The position numbers were made by a program, and so were the translations under genes. A DNA stretch of 64,000 nt from Ectobius pallidus (Eukaryota; Arthropoda; Insecta; Blattodea; Ectobiidae), in assembly GCA_964059195.1 (NCBI GenBank), contig CAXKWD010000006.1, forward strand, positions 13,074,530 to 13,138,529, written 5' to 3'. Below the pieces are notes generated by a model that saw only the letters and a list, made by a program, of their open reading frames with translations, did no database searches and had not been told where the DNA came from. Position 1 is the stretch's first letter. Each line of letters opens with the position of its first letter. This document shows, in pieces, positions 41,871-52,850 of the stretch.

Positions 41871-41999
41871 AAATTATTAAATGCAAGAGTGTGCTAAGTC
41901 GAAATTGTATATGTAATGCAAGAGTGATCTAAGTCGAATTTTATTTTTAAAAATTAGAGTGATATTTGAAAATAGTGGAAATCTCAAAATGACGGAATT

Positions 42000-42430
42000 T
42001 TCACTGCGGCGACTGTTTTAAAAAATCTGAATTCTGTGTATGATAGGCCAGTTCATATTTTGTATGCAGCGCCAAAACTGTTAAGCAATTCTTTTTACCA
42101 AAGCGTGGACTCCTTTTTAAAATCTGAATTCTGTGTAGGGTAGGGCGACTCATCTTATGTATGCAGCGCCAAAACTGTTAAACAATTCTTTTTACCAAAG
42201 CGGGGACTCCTTTTTAAAATCTGAATTCTGTGTAGGGTAGGGCGACTCATCTTATGTATGCAGCGCCAAAACTGTTAAGCAATTCTTCTTACCAAAGCGG
42301 GGACTCCTTTTTAAAATCTGAATTCTGTGTAGGGTAGGGCGACTCATCTTATGTATGCAGTGCCAAAACGGTAATACAATTCCTTTTACGAATGTGGCGA
42401 CTACTTGTTTTAAATTTTGAATTCTATGTT
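42000..42430. repeat. 97-bp tandem array, about 4.5 units
   Basis: GAATTCTGTGTA recurs at about 42029, 42126, 42223 and 42320, with a diverged unit at 42419. Units contain GCAGCGCCAAAACTGTTAA and ACCAAAGCGGGGACTCC. Confidence 0.9.
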
Positions 42431-42634
42431 TGGTAGGCAAACTCCCTTATTATTATTCAATTTTGTATAAAACAAAGACGAACTCCAAACTATTAACATC
42501 ATACTTACGTCATGCAGGAAGATCCTGGTCGGAAACAAACCGTTACTTGCAGGCTGAATCTGTAACACCTTTTCGTGATAAAATCTATATTTTGTTCATT
42601 GATTACTCCGGTAGAATTTGAGAAAGCTTTAGCT

Positions 42635-42719
42635 GTATGACTCACAAGTGGGATGAAATAATTTACAGCAAAAACTTTTTTTATAGCGAAGCGATTTAAT
42701 TCAAAATTTGAACAATCAC
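42635..42719 (+). repeat. 85-bp direct repeat, copy 1
   Basis: Matches 42840-42924 except at one position (TTTATAGC against TTTCTAGC). Copy 2 ends exactly where the large inverted repeat begins. Confidence 0.9.
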
Positions 42720-42839
42720 CTGTTACGCTGTAAGTGCAAAACCTTTTAATTTTCAAGGTTGTAGCTGTAATATTTCCCTGAATATTTTTTTAAAAATAAG
42801 TTATATATTAGCTCGACGGAATTCGTACTAACTTGATAT

Positions 42840-42924
42840 GTATGACTCACAAGTGGGATGAAATAATTTACAGCAAAAACTTTTTTTCTAGCGAAGCGAT
42901 TTAATTCAAAATTTGAACAATCAC
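42840..42924 (+). repeat. 85-bp direct repeat, copy 2, abutting the large inverted repeat
   Basis: Starts GTATGACTCACAAGTGGGAT and ends AACAATCAC at 42924; the left arm begins at 42925. Confidence 0.9.
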
Positions 42925-43545
42925 AATATGTTTATCTCTACACAACCCTAAGCTATGTGAATGTCAGTACTGAAAATGATAATAATAAAAAAGTTACAGA
43001 ATTACTTATACCATTTGCGAAAGCTGATTATGTTTTCCCACTGCATAGAAATTGAAAGATAAATAAGATTATACTTACATAACTTTTTTCTTCTATACAG
43101 CATCTTTTCTCCTTCCAGATGAACACTGTTAGTATTACTATCAACTAATTGAAACGACTGTGTAAGGATTAGGAAAACGGTTAAGGTTAATTTTCATATC
43201 AGAACGTCACAACTTTATTCTGTATCATAAGATTGTCACGTTCCCATGAAATAATGTGTATAAACAAAGGGGTTCACTGTAGTAGAACTGTATGATTTAT
43301 TTCATAGGTAACGATGTCATATAATGATAGATTTTCCCAACTTGTACGAACAACATCTTTGTTTATATAATTAAACACTTCCCCCCTTGTATGAGTACAA
43401 TTTTACTCGTGATGTCATTTATAATAGTAGTGGAATTCATAACGAGGTAAGTAATCTCCTCATTACGTAAAATAATGCGAGCACTATCGTATTGTATCAC
43501 ACATTCTTTCAAGTCCTTACATGTATGTAATTGAAAGAGTCTTCT

Positions 43546-44266
43546 CTAAACAGTAACATTGTTATATGCAACTTGTTTTACTTCAGGTTTGTTTAAAAAC
43601 ACGTAATGAATATTGTCTATGATCCATGACTTTAAACTTAAAACAATTTGTTGTGCACATTTTGCTTCAGGAAAAGTATGAAATTTACAGACAGTAATAC
43701 ATTTAGGTAGAATATTTAAATTAGGACAATTGAAATCAAACAGATCGTAGACCTCAACAGACGGAATAATGTTTTGTAGAAATTGTTTCTTCTGACAACC
43801 TTTCACAAATACATGATCACAATTGTTGAAAATGTTTCTTACAATATTTTCCATATGAACATAATCTACAAATCCAAGATCGTATTTTAATCCATGATGA
43901 AAATGTTCTAAGTAATGTTTTGTCATCTCGTTTACAACACGGTCTTCAGGGCTGTTGAATAATAGATGTACACTGTTTTCACCTTTCAAATCACAAGAAA
44001 AAAAATTATTTTACAAAAAAAAAATTGACCTGTTGATTGTTCGACAAAACCCTGTACGTCTGCAACTCGGCCACCCCTACGATCAAAAGAAAACAATATA
44101 TCACTAACATAATTCATACGGTTTGGTTAGTATAAAGTACTTAAATCATAACCGTTTGTTATTTTTCTTTAACATCTAAAGTAATATTCAACACTACTAG
44201 TTGTGAGATTGAAACACACCTTGCCCTATAAGTAGCGTTATTGAATTTCTCAATTATAGATACCAT
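43546..44266 (-). CDS. Small spliced gene, left-arm copy, unknown function
   Basis: Coding exons on the minus strand: 44220-44266, 44030-44076 and 43546-43982; introns of 143 and 47 bases with GT...AG ends; non-coding first exon 44420 to about 44530. Joined length is 531 bases, 176 codons plus TAG. The ATG is the first in the spliced message. The final exon alone opens only at TTG, so an unspliced 147-residue product is unlikely. Motifs: DVQGF at 22-26, HHGL at 60-63, FVKG at about 90-93 with K-K-x-F-L after it, YDL...CPNL at 110-120, C130-x2-H133...C140. The arrangement recalls a family of short arthropod proteins (DVQGF...HHG...VKG..K..L...CP.L...C..H) that I know only as uncharacterised; that link is from memory. 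The right-arm copy differs in what I could compare by one silent change and E165D. Confidence 0.75.
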
Positions 44267-44551
44267 CTGAAAAGAAAAAAAGGTATTTAATATAACATTT
44301 TTATGCACTATGTCAATAATAAACTCTAGCTGATGATGACTAACAACTAAGTAACAAAATAGTAAAACATCGAAACTATAGAAATAGGAAAACAAACAAA
44401 CAAACATGACGTTACTTACTTCGTTAGTTGTAGGAGAAAAGACAAAGACTATGTTAGAAGAACAGATACTGATGCTGCCGACAAGTATGTAGTCTACCGT
44501 GTTCACAGAACGATGAAACAATGTTTAATGATGGGGGACAGTAAAATCAAC

Positions 44552-44560
44552 CTTTTTATA
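44552..44560 (-). promoter_or_regulatory. TATA box of the left-arm gene
   Basis: TATAAAAAG on the minus strand, mirror image of 50049-50057, about 31 bases before an initiator-like TCATTA. Confidence 0.65.
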
Positions 44561-44689
44561 GCGATATTAAATAACTGGTTCCCCACAAATCATGGTTGAA
44601 AACGGACAAAGCATGCTTTTTCATACTGTATAAAACACAATTTGTGATTAAAAACTATACTATTATTACTAACATGTACCAAATTAATT

Positions 44690-46950
44690 TAAAAATGTCG
44701 ACATGTAAACTGAAGTCGCTATGAAAACTAAATTATTTATACAAATGTCTTACATGTACAGTACAACTGCTATGAAAACTAAAATATTTATACAGCTCTT
44801 GGTTGAAAACTGATAATACGTGCCACTTCATACTGTATAAAACACAACTTGTGAAAACTGTATAATATTAAATAATCGAAGAAAATATTACTAACATGTA
44901 CCAAATTAATTTGAAAATATCGATATGTATACTTAAATCGTTATGAAAACTAAATTAATTATACAAGTCACGTTTTAAAAACGACAAAGCTTGCCTTTTC
45001 ATACTGTAAAACACAATTTGTGATTGAAAATGTACAATTGTATTCAGATGTTGGCAATAATAATGTTATTACAACACATCTCGTGATTATAAAACCTATA
45101 ATACTATTTAAATGTACAAACTATCACTAACATGTACCAAATTAATTTGAAAATATCGTCCTTGTACACCTAAGTCGCTATAAAAACTAAATTAATTTAT
45201 ACAAGTCATGGTTGAAAACTGACAGAATATTATTTAAATCAAAAAAGTATTCACAAAAATGTCTAACTTGTTGTTAATTAGAAGAAAACTTACTACTTCT
45301 ACACTCACACTAATACGAAAAGAAAATTATTTTACATAACTTGTGATTAAAAACTGTATAATGTTATTTAAATGTAGAAAATATTACTAACTTAAACTTA
45401 ATTATTTTGCAAATGTCTCCTTTCTACACTTCAGTCGCTATGAAAACTAAATTATTTATACAAGTCATGGTTGAAAACTAAGGAAATGTTATTTAAATCA
45501 AAAATATATTTACAAAAATGCCTTCATGATCTAAATTAGAAGAAACTTACTACTTCATCACTCATGCTAATACGAAAACGAACTTATTTTACACAACTTG
45601 TCATTAAACTTTATAATATTATTTAAATGTAGAATATATATTACTAACATGTACCTAATTAATTTCAAAATGTCTTCTTTTTATACTTCAGTCGCTATGA
45701 AAACTAAATTATTTATACAAGTCATGGTTGAAAACTGAGAAAATGTTACTTAAATCAAAAATATATTTACAAAAATGCCTTCATGTTCTTAATTAGAAGA
45801 AACTTACTACTTCACTCATGCTAATACGAAAACGAACTTATTTTACACAACTTGTCATTAAACTTTATAATATTATTTAAATGTAGAATATATATTACTA
45901 ACATGTACCTAATTAATTTCAAAATGTCTTCTTTTTATACTTCAGTCGATATGAAAACTAAATTATTTATACAAGTCAAGGTTGAAAACTGACAGAATAT
46001 TATTTAAATCAAAAACGTATTCACAAAAATGTCTAACTTCTTGTTAATTAGAAGCAAACGTACTACTTCTTCACTCACACTAATACGAAAACAAAATTAT
46101 TTTAAACAACTTGTGATTAAAGACTTTTAATATTATTTAAATGTAGAGAATATTACTAACTTGAACCTAATTATTTTGAAAATATCTTCTTTCTACACAT
46201 CAGTGGCTATGAAAACTAAATTATTTATACAAGTCATGGTTGAAAACTAAGGAAATGTTATTTAAATCAAAAATATATTTACAACAATGTCTAACTTGTT
46301 GTTATTTAGAAGAAAACTTACTACTTCTTCACTCATGCTAATACGAAAAGGTAATTATTTTACACATCTTGTGATTAAAAAACTGTATAATATTTTTTAA
46401 ATGTAGAAGATATTACTAACGTGTACGTAATTAATTTGAAAATATCTTCTTTGTACACTTCAGTCGTTATAAAAACTAAATTATTTATACAAGTCATGGT
46501 TAAAAAACTGACAAAATATTATTTAAATAAAAAAGTATTCACAAAAATGTCTAACTTGATGTTAATTAGAAGAAACTTACTACTTCTGCACTCACGCTAT
46601 TATGAAAACAAGAAACTTACTTCTTCTGCACTCATGTTAATACGAAAACGAAATTATTTTACACAACTTGTGATTCAAAACTGTATAATATCATTTAAAT
46701 GTAGAAAATATTAGTAACTTGAACCAAATTATTTTGAAAATGTCTTCTTTCTACTCTTCAATCGCTATGAAAACTAAATTATTTATGCAATTCATAGTTG
46801 AAAACTGAGAAAATGTTATTTAAATCAAAAATATATTTACAAAAATGCCTAACTTCTTAATTAGAAGAAACTTACTACTTCTTCACTCATGCTAATACGA
46901 AAACGAATTTTTTTTAACGCAACTATTAAAAACTGTTTAATATTATTAAT
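44690..46950. repeat. Left-arm tandem array, about 258-bp units
   Basis: The CGCTATGAAAACTAAATTAT word recurs (with variants) near 44713, 44770, 44939, 45177, 45434, 45693, 45949, 46206, 46466 and 46763. From 45177 inward the spacing is 256-260 (one 297). Units carry TTATACAAGTCATGGTTGAA, TTATTTAAAT and ACTAACATGTACC. The outermost units are shorter. The last units extend past the region mirrored in the right arm. Confidence 0.9.
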
Positions 46951-48060
46951 TTACTTAGTGTAGTAGTAACAAATAAGAGTGTTTCATATTGCAAATTTAA
47001 ATAGAATACAATACCATCTATTAAACGTTTTTCTAAAACCAACTCATTTTATAAGGAAGGGTTCTTAATCATATTGTTTAATTATAAATTACTTTAGTGT
47101 TTTTAATTAAAATACTTACGTACTTAAATAATAATATAATCGCAACTATGTAACGATAACTTGAAATGAACTTAACAAAATCTACATTATAATTTTTACC
47201 ACATTGAAAGTTGACTTGCAGTTTGTTTCGTGTACAGTTAAGACCAAGACGTTTTCAGTCCCAAGCTTTGATGAATGTTATGACTTCAGTTTTTAAAATG
47301 ACCACATAACTTTTTCTCTGCTATTAAATTTACATTCTAATTTATTCCGTCATGAAAGTTTTCGCAACTATGTAACGATAGCTTGTTATGAACTTAACAA
47401 AATCTACATTATAATTTTTTACCATATTGAAAGTTGACTTGCAGATGTTTCGTGTACTGTTAACACCAAGACGTTTTCAGTCCCAAGCTTAGTTGAATGT
47501 TCTTATTTCAGTTTTAAAATGACCTCATAACTTTTCTCTGCTACTAAATTTACATTCTAATTTATTCCGTCATGAAAGTTAATTTCCATTTTACAGTTGT
47601 ATGTAAATACCAAAATGTTATAACGTGTGTTTGAACAAAAGAAAATTCTGCTAAACACCTGCATCCTTACGAATATTTTGTGAAAAAAAAAGTCGTACTG
47701 CTTGTTTGAAACAGGAGAAAGAGAAAAAAGTTATAATGTGTCTTTGAACAAAATAAAATTCTGGTAAACACTTAATCCATGTAAATAATTTTTGGATAGT
47801 GTCTTTCTGTTCTTTTAAGATAAAGACAAAGTTGTGGAAACGGTTGTATGCAGAGAAAAATATGTTATAATATGTGTGTTTGAACAAAGAACATTCTGCT
47901 AAACACATGCATCCTTTTCTGAAAAACGTCGCACTGTTTGTTTTAATACAGTTGCAGGAGAAGAGAAAAAGTTATGTGTTTGAACAAAATATAATTCTGG
48001 TAAACAACTACATCCATGGAAATAATTTTTGGATAGTGTCATTCTGTTCTTTTAAGTTTT
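46951..48060. other. Spacer of the large inverted repeat, with direct duplications
   Basis: No gene. Two local direct duplications: about 47141-47290 against 47360-47575 (GCAACTATGTAACGATA, ATGAACTTAACAAAATCTAC, GACGTTTTCAGTCCCAAGCT), and about 47720-47820 against 47960-48055 (GAACAAAATA-AATTCTGGTA, AATAATTTTTGGATAGTGTC). Confidence 0.8.
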
Positions 48061-49920
48061 GTGAATACCTTTTTTTTATTTAAATAACATGCTGTCAGTT
48101 ATCAACCATGACTTGTATAAATAATTTAGTTTTCATAGCGATTGAAGTGTAGAAAGAAGACATTTACAAAATAATTTGGTTCAAGTTACTAATATTTTCT
48201 ACATTTAAATAATGTTATACAGTTTTGAATCACAAGTTGTTTAAAATAATTTAGTTTTCGTATTAGTGTGAGTGTAGAAGTAGTACGTTTGCTTCTAATC
48301 AACAAGAAGTTAGACATTTTTGTGAATACTTTTTGATTTGAATAACCTTCTGTCAGTTTTCAACCTTGACTTGTATAAATAATTTAGTTTATATTACGAC
48401 TGAAGTGTAAAAAGAAGACATTTTCAAATTAATTAGGTACATGTTAGTAATATGTATTCTACATTTAAATAATATTATAAAGTTTTTTTAATGACAAGTT
48501 GTGTAAAATAAGTTCGTTTTCGTATTAGCATGAGTGAAGAAGTAGTAAGTTTCTTCTAATTAAGAACATGAAGGCATTTTTGTAAATATATTCTTGATTT
48601 AAGTAACATTTTCTCAGTTTTCCAACCATGACTTGTATAAATAATTTAGTTTTCATAGCGACTGAAGTATAAAAAGAAGACATTTGAAATTAATTAGGTA
48701 CATGTTAGTAATATATATTCTACATTTAAATAATATTATAAAGTTTAATGACAAGTTGTGTAAAATAAGTTCGTTTTCGTATTAGCATGAGTGAAGAAGT
48801 AGTAAGATTCTTCTAATTAAGAACATGAAGGCATTTTTGTAAATATATTTTTGATTTAAGTAACATTTTCTCAGTTTTCAACCATGACTTGTATAAATAA
48901 TTTAGTTTTCATAGCGACTGAAGTATAAAAAGAAGACATTTTGAAATTAATTAGGTACATGTTAGTAATATATATTCTACATTTAAATAATATTATAAAG
49001 TTTAATGACAAGTTGTGTAAAATAAGTTCGTTTTCGTATTAGCATGAGTGAAGAAGTAGTAAGTTTCTTCTAATTTAGATCATGAAGGCATTTTTGTAAA
49101 TATATTTTTGATTTAAATAACATTTCCTTAGTTTTCAACCATGACTTGTATAAATAATTTAGTTTTCATAGCGACTGAAGTGTAGAAAGGAGACATTTGC
49201 AAAATAATTAGGTTTAAGTTAGTAATATTTTCTACATTTAAATAACATTATACAGTTTTTAATCACAAGTTATGTAAAATAATTTTCTTTTCGTATTAGT
49301 GTGAGTGTAGAAGTAGTAAGTTTTCTTCTAATTAACAACAAGTTAGACATTTTTGTGAATACTTTTTTGATTTAAATAATATTCTGTCAGTTTTCAACCA
49401 TGACTTGTATAAATTAATTTAGTTTTTATAGCGACTTAGGTGTACAAGGACGATATTTTCAAATTAATTTGGTACATGTTAGTGATAGTTTGTACATTTA
49501 AATAGTATTATAGGTTTTTTAATCACGAGATGTGTTGTAATAACATTATTATTGCCAACATCTGAATACAATTGTACATTTTCAATCACAAATTGTGTTT
49601 TACAGTATGAAAAGGCAAGCTTTGTCGTTTTTAAACCGTGACTTGTATAATTAATTTAGTTTTCATAACGATTTAAGTATACATATCGATATTTTCAAAT
49701 TAATTTGGTACATGTTAGTAATATTTTCTTCGATTATTTAATATTATACAGTTTTCACAAGTTGTGTTTTATACAGTATGAAGTGACACGTATTATCAGT
49801 TTTCAACCAAGAGCTGTATAAATATTTTAGTTTTCATAGCAGTTGTACTGTACATGTAAGACATTTGTATAAATAATTTAGTTTTCATAGCGACTTAAGT
49901 TTACATGTCGACATTTTTAA
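48061..49920. repeat. Right-arm tandem array, about 258-bp units
   Basis: Inverse of the left array. TTTCATAGCG-type landmarks end near 48140, 48398, 48660, 48916, 49172, 49433, 49670, 49842 and 49892. Compared with the left arm it has one extra unit of the CATGTTCTTAATTAG type and lacks about two innermost units. Its first unit looks like a fusion of two left-arm units. Confidence 0.9.
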
Positions 49921-50048
49921 ATTAATTTGGTACATGTTAGTAATAATAGTATAGTTTTTAATCACAAATTGTGTTTTATACAGTATGAAAAAGCATGCTT
50001 TGTCCGTTTTCAACCATGATTTGTGGGGAACCAGTTATTTAATATCGC

Positions 50049-50084
50049 TATAAAAAGGTTGATTTTACTGTCCCCCATCATTAA
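50049..50084 (+). promoter_or_regulatory. Core promoter of the right-arm gene (TATA and initiator)
   Basis: TATAAAAAG at 50049-50057 and TCATTA at 50078-50083, so the initiator A is about 31 bases after the TATA box, the canonical distance. A non-coding exon of about 114 bases follows and ends at donor GAA|GTAAGT (intron 50194-50347). Confidence 0.65.
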
Positions 50085-50347
50085 ACATTGTTTCATCGTT
50101 CGTTCTGTGAACACGGTAGACTACATACTTGTCGGCAGCATCAGTATCTGTTCTTCTAACATAGTCTTTGTCTTTTCTCTTACAACTAACGAAGTAAGTA
50201 ACGTCATGTTTGTTTGTTTGTTTTCCTATTTCTATCAGTTTCGATGTTTTACTATTTTGTTACTTAGTTGTTAGTCATCATCAGCTAGAGTTTATTATTG
50301 ACATAGTGCATAAAAATGTTATATTAAATACCTTTTTTTCTTTTCAG

Positions 50348-51067
50348 ATGGTATCTATAATTGAGAAATTCAATAACGCTACTTATAGGGCAAGGTGTGT
50401 TTCAATCTCACAACTAGTAGTGTTGAATATTACTTTAGATGTTAAAGAAAAATAACAAACGGTTATGATTTAAGTACTTTATACTAACCAAACCGTATGA
50501 ATTATGTTAGTGATATATTGTTTTCTTTTGATCGTAGGGGTGGCCGAGTTGCAGACGTACAGGGTTTTGTTGAACAATCAACAGGTCAATTTTTTTTTGT
50601 AAAATAATTTTTTTTCTTGTGATTTGAAAGGTGAAAACAGTGTACATCTATTATTCAACAGCCCTGAAGACCGTGTTGTAAACGAGATGACAAAACATTA
50701 CTTAGAACATTTTCATCATGGATTAAAATACGATCTTGGATTTGTAGATTATGTTCATATGGAAAATATTGTAAGAAACATTTTCAACAATTGTGATCAT
50801 GTATTTGTGAAAGGTTGTCAGAAGAAACAATTTCTACAAAACATTATTCCGTCTGTTGAGGTCTACGATCTGTTTGATTTCAATTGTCCTAATTTAAATA
50901 TTCTACCTAAATGTATTACTGTCTGTAAATTTCATACTTTTCCTGAAGCAAAATGTGCACAACAAATTGTTTTAAGTTTAAAGTCATGGATCATAGACAA
51001 TATTCATTACGTGTTTTTAAACAAACCTGACGTAAAACAAGTTGCATATAACAATGTTACTGTTTAG
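50348..51067 (+). CDS. Small spliced gene, right-arm copy, unknown function
   Basis: Coding exons 50348-50394, 50538-50584 and 50631-51067; introns 143 and 46 bases; upstream intron 50194-50347 with a strong TTTTTTCTTTTCAG acceptor directly before the ATG. Exon phases agree: the first junction completes Arg, the second Gly. Without the last intron removed, translation stops a few codons later. Same 176-residue product as the left copy apart from E165D. No signal peptide or membrane segment; the size suits a small soluble enzyme or binding protein. Conserved Cys/His near 130-140 could bind metal (inference). AATAAA signals at about 51312 and 51393 follow the stop. Two independent copies keeping frame and splice sites argue for recent duplication or selection. 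Confidence 0.75.
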
Positions 51068-51311
51068 AGAAGACTCTTTCAATTACAGACATGTAAGGAC
51101 TTGAAAGAATGTGTGATACAATACGATAGTGCTCGCATTATTTTACGTAATGAGGAGATTACTTACCTCGTTATGAATTCCACTACTATTATAAATGACA
51201 TCACGAGTAAAATTGTACTCATACAAGGGGGGAAGTGTTTAATTATATAAACAAAGATGTTGTTCGTACAAGTTGGGAAAATCTATCATTATATGACATC
51301 GTTACCTATGA

Positions 51312-51398
51312 AATAAATCATACAGTTCTACTACAGTGAACCCCTTTGTTTATACACATTATTTCATGGGAACGTGACGATCTTATGATACAGAATAA
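51312..51398 (+). terminator. Candidate polyadenylation signals of the right-arm gene
   Basis: AATAAA at about 51312-51317 and 51393-51398, 245-330 bases after the stop; mirrored in the left arm. Confidence 0.4.
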
Positions 51399-51686
51399 AG
51401 TTGTGACGTTCTGATATGAAAATTAACCTTAACCGTTTTCCTAATCCTTACACAGTCGTTTCAATTAGTTGATAGTAATACTAACAGTGTTCATCTGGAA
51501 GGAGAAAAGATGCTGTATAGAAGAAAAAAGTTATGTAAGTATAATCTTATTTATCTTTCAATTTCTATGCAGTGGGAAAACAATCAGCTTTCGCAAATGG
51601 TATAAGTAATTCTGTAACTTTTTTATTATTATCATTTTCAGTACTGACATTCACATAGCTTAGGGTTGTGTAGAGATAAACATATT

Positions 51687-52060
51687 TTGATGACCTCTGT
51701 AATATTGTTTAGGAGAAAGTTGTCTATATTTGAGATCTTGTTTACCAAATATAGTTTCATAATGCATGTTGATCTTTACCTGTAACTGTTATGTGTTTAG
51801 CCTAGGGCTTGTTGTTGTTGAAAATAAATTCGACCTTGGTGTTAATGTAGAGGAGAAAACTTTTCATTATTATTAGAAGTCTATTCTGTTTATTTAAAAA
51901 AACAATGACATACTTTTGCAAAGGTGGTATTTCCCAGTTTTAATGAAGACGGAATTACCCTTCCTCTGTTCCTATAAGGAATACCTAAACTCCTGGATAA
52001 TTATATTCCCCCTTTATTACTGGACATCTAGGTCTTTAGGGATAGCATAGTATGAAAGGT
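51687..52060. other. Unique DNA outside the inverted repeat
   Basis: No gene, and no match to the left flank of the inverted repeat. Confidence 0.5.
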
Positions 52061-52850
52061 GTAACTTTTTGGTTCGAAAACGATTCCCACGATACCACAA
52101 AGACCTCTTGGTCCAAACGGCCTAACAACAGGCGTCGGGGTGAATCGGGGATATCATAGTGTTAAAAGGCGTAACTCAATTGTTCTAATCGACTACCATG
52201 ACGCCCATAACGTCTCCTCGGTCCAAAGGGCTTAATTACAACCATTGGGATGAATATGGATAGCTTATTGTTAAAAGGCGTAACTCATTTGTTCGAATCG
52301 ACTACCATGACGTCCAAAACCTCTCTTTGGTCCAAATGGCGTAATTACACCCGTTGGTATGAATATGGATAGCTTATTGTTAAAAGGCATAACTCATTTG
52401 TTCGAATCGACTACCATGACGTCCAAAACCTCTCTTTGGTCCAAATGGCCTAATTACACCCGTTGGTATGAATATGGATAGCTTATTGTTAAAAGGCATA
52501 ACTCATTTGTTCGAATCGACTACCATGACGTCCAAAACCTCTCTTTGGTCCAAATGGCCTAATTGAAGCCTTTGGGATGAATCGGGGATAGCATAGTGCT
52601 AAAGGGCGTAACTCAATTGTTCGAAACGACTACCATCACGTCCATAACCTGGTCCTCTCCTTGGTCCAAATGGCTTAATTACAGCCATCGGTATGAATCG
52701 AGGATAGTATAGTGTTAAAAGGCGTAACTCAATTGTTCGAATCGACTACCATGACGACCAAAACGTTTCGTTGGTCCAAATGGCCTAATTACAGCCGTTG
52801 GGATGAATATGGATAGCTTAGTGCGAGTCGCCCTCTTATAGCATGGTACA
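52060..52850. repeat. 109-bp tandem array, about 7 units
   Basis: The word GACTACCATGACG recurs near 52191, 52300, 52409, 52518, 52628 and 52744 (spacing 109, 109, 109, 110, 116), with a diverged unit before. Units carry TTAAAAGGCGTAACTCA, CTTTGGTCCAAATGGCCTAA and GGATGAATATGGATAGC. Confidence 0.92.

Larger units (their letters stand above)
42925..51686. repeat. 8.8-kb inverted repeat (two arms of about 3.6-3.9 kb, spacer 1.2 kb)
   Basis: The left arm (42925 to about 46810) is the reverse complement of the right arm (48061-51686). The outer ends match exactly from AATATGTTTATCTCTACACA and its inverse, and flanks diverge at once. In unique parts I see only scattered single-base and 2-bp differences (for example GATTATGTTTTCCC against GATTGTTTTCCC), so identity is roughly 99 percent. 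Each arm holds, from outside in: about 620 bp of 3' flank, a spliced small gene, its promoter, then an array of about 258-bp units. No clear target duplication. It may be a fold-back transposon or an inverted segmental duplication. Confidence 0.93.

Noticed and set aside
43546..43989. The final exon of the inverted-repeat gene as a stand-alone 147-codon gene
   Set aside because: It opens at TTG, not ATG. Splicing to two upstream exons gives a consistent frame with an ATG in both arms.
44159..44521. 120-codon open frame upstream of the left-arm exons (and the 50023-50455 equivalents)
   Set aside because: It reads through the first exon, intron 1 and exon 2. The right-arm copy is frameshifted by one base, as expected of intron sequence.
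42925..51686. Endogenous virus with terminal repeats
   Set aside because: No replication, capsid or polymerase gene is visible, and the symmetry is of whole arms rather than short termini. Not excluded, but unsupported.
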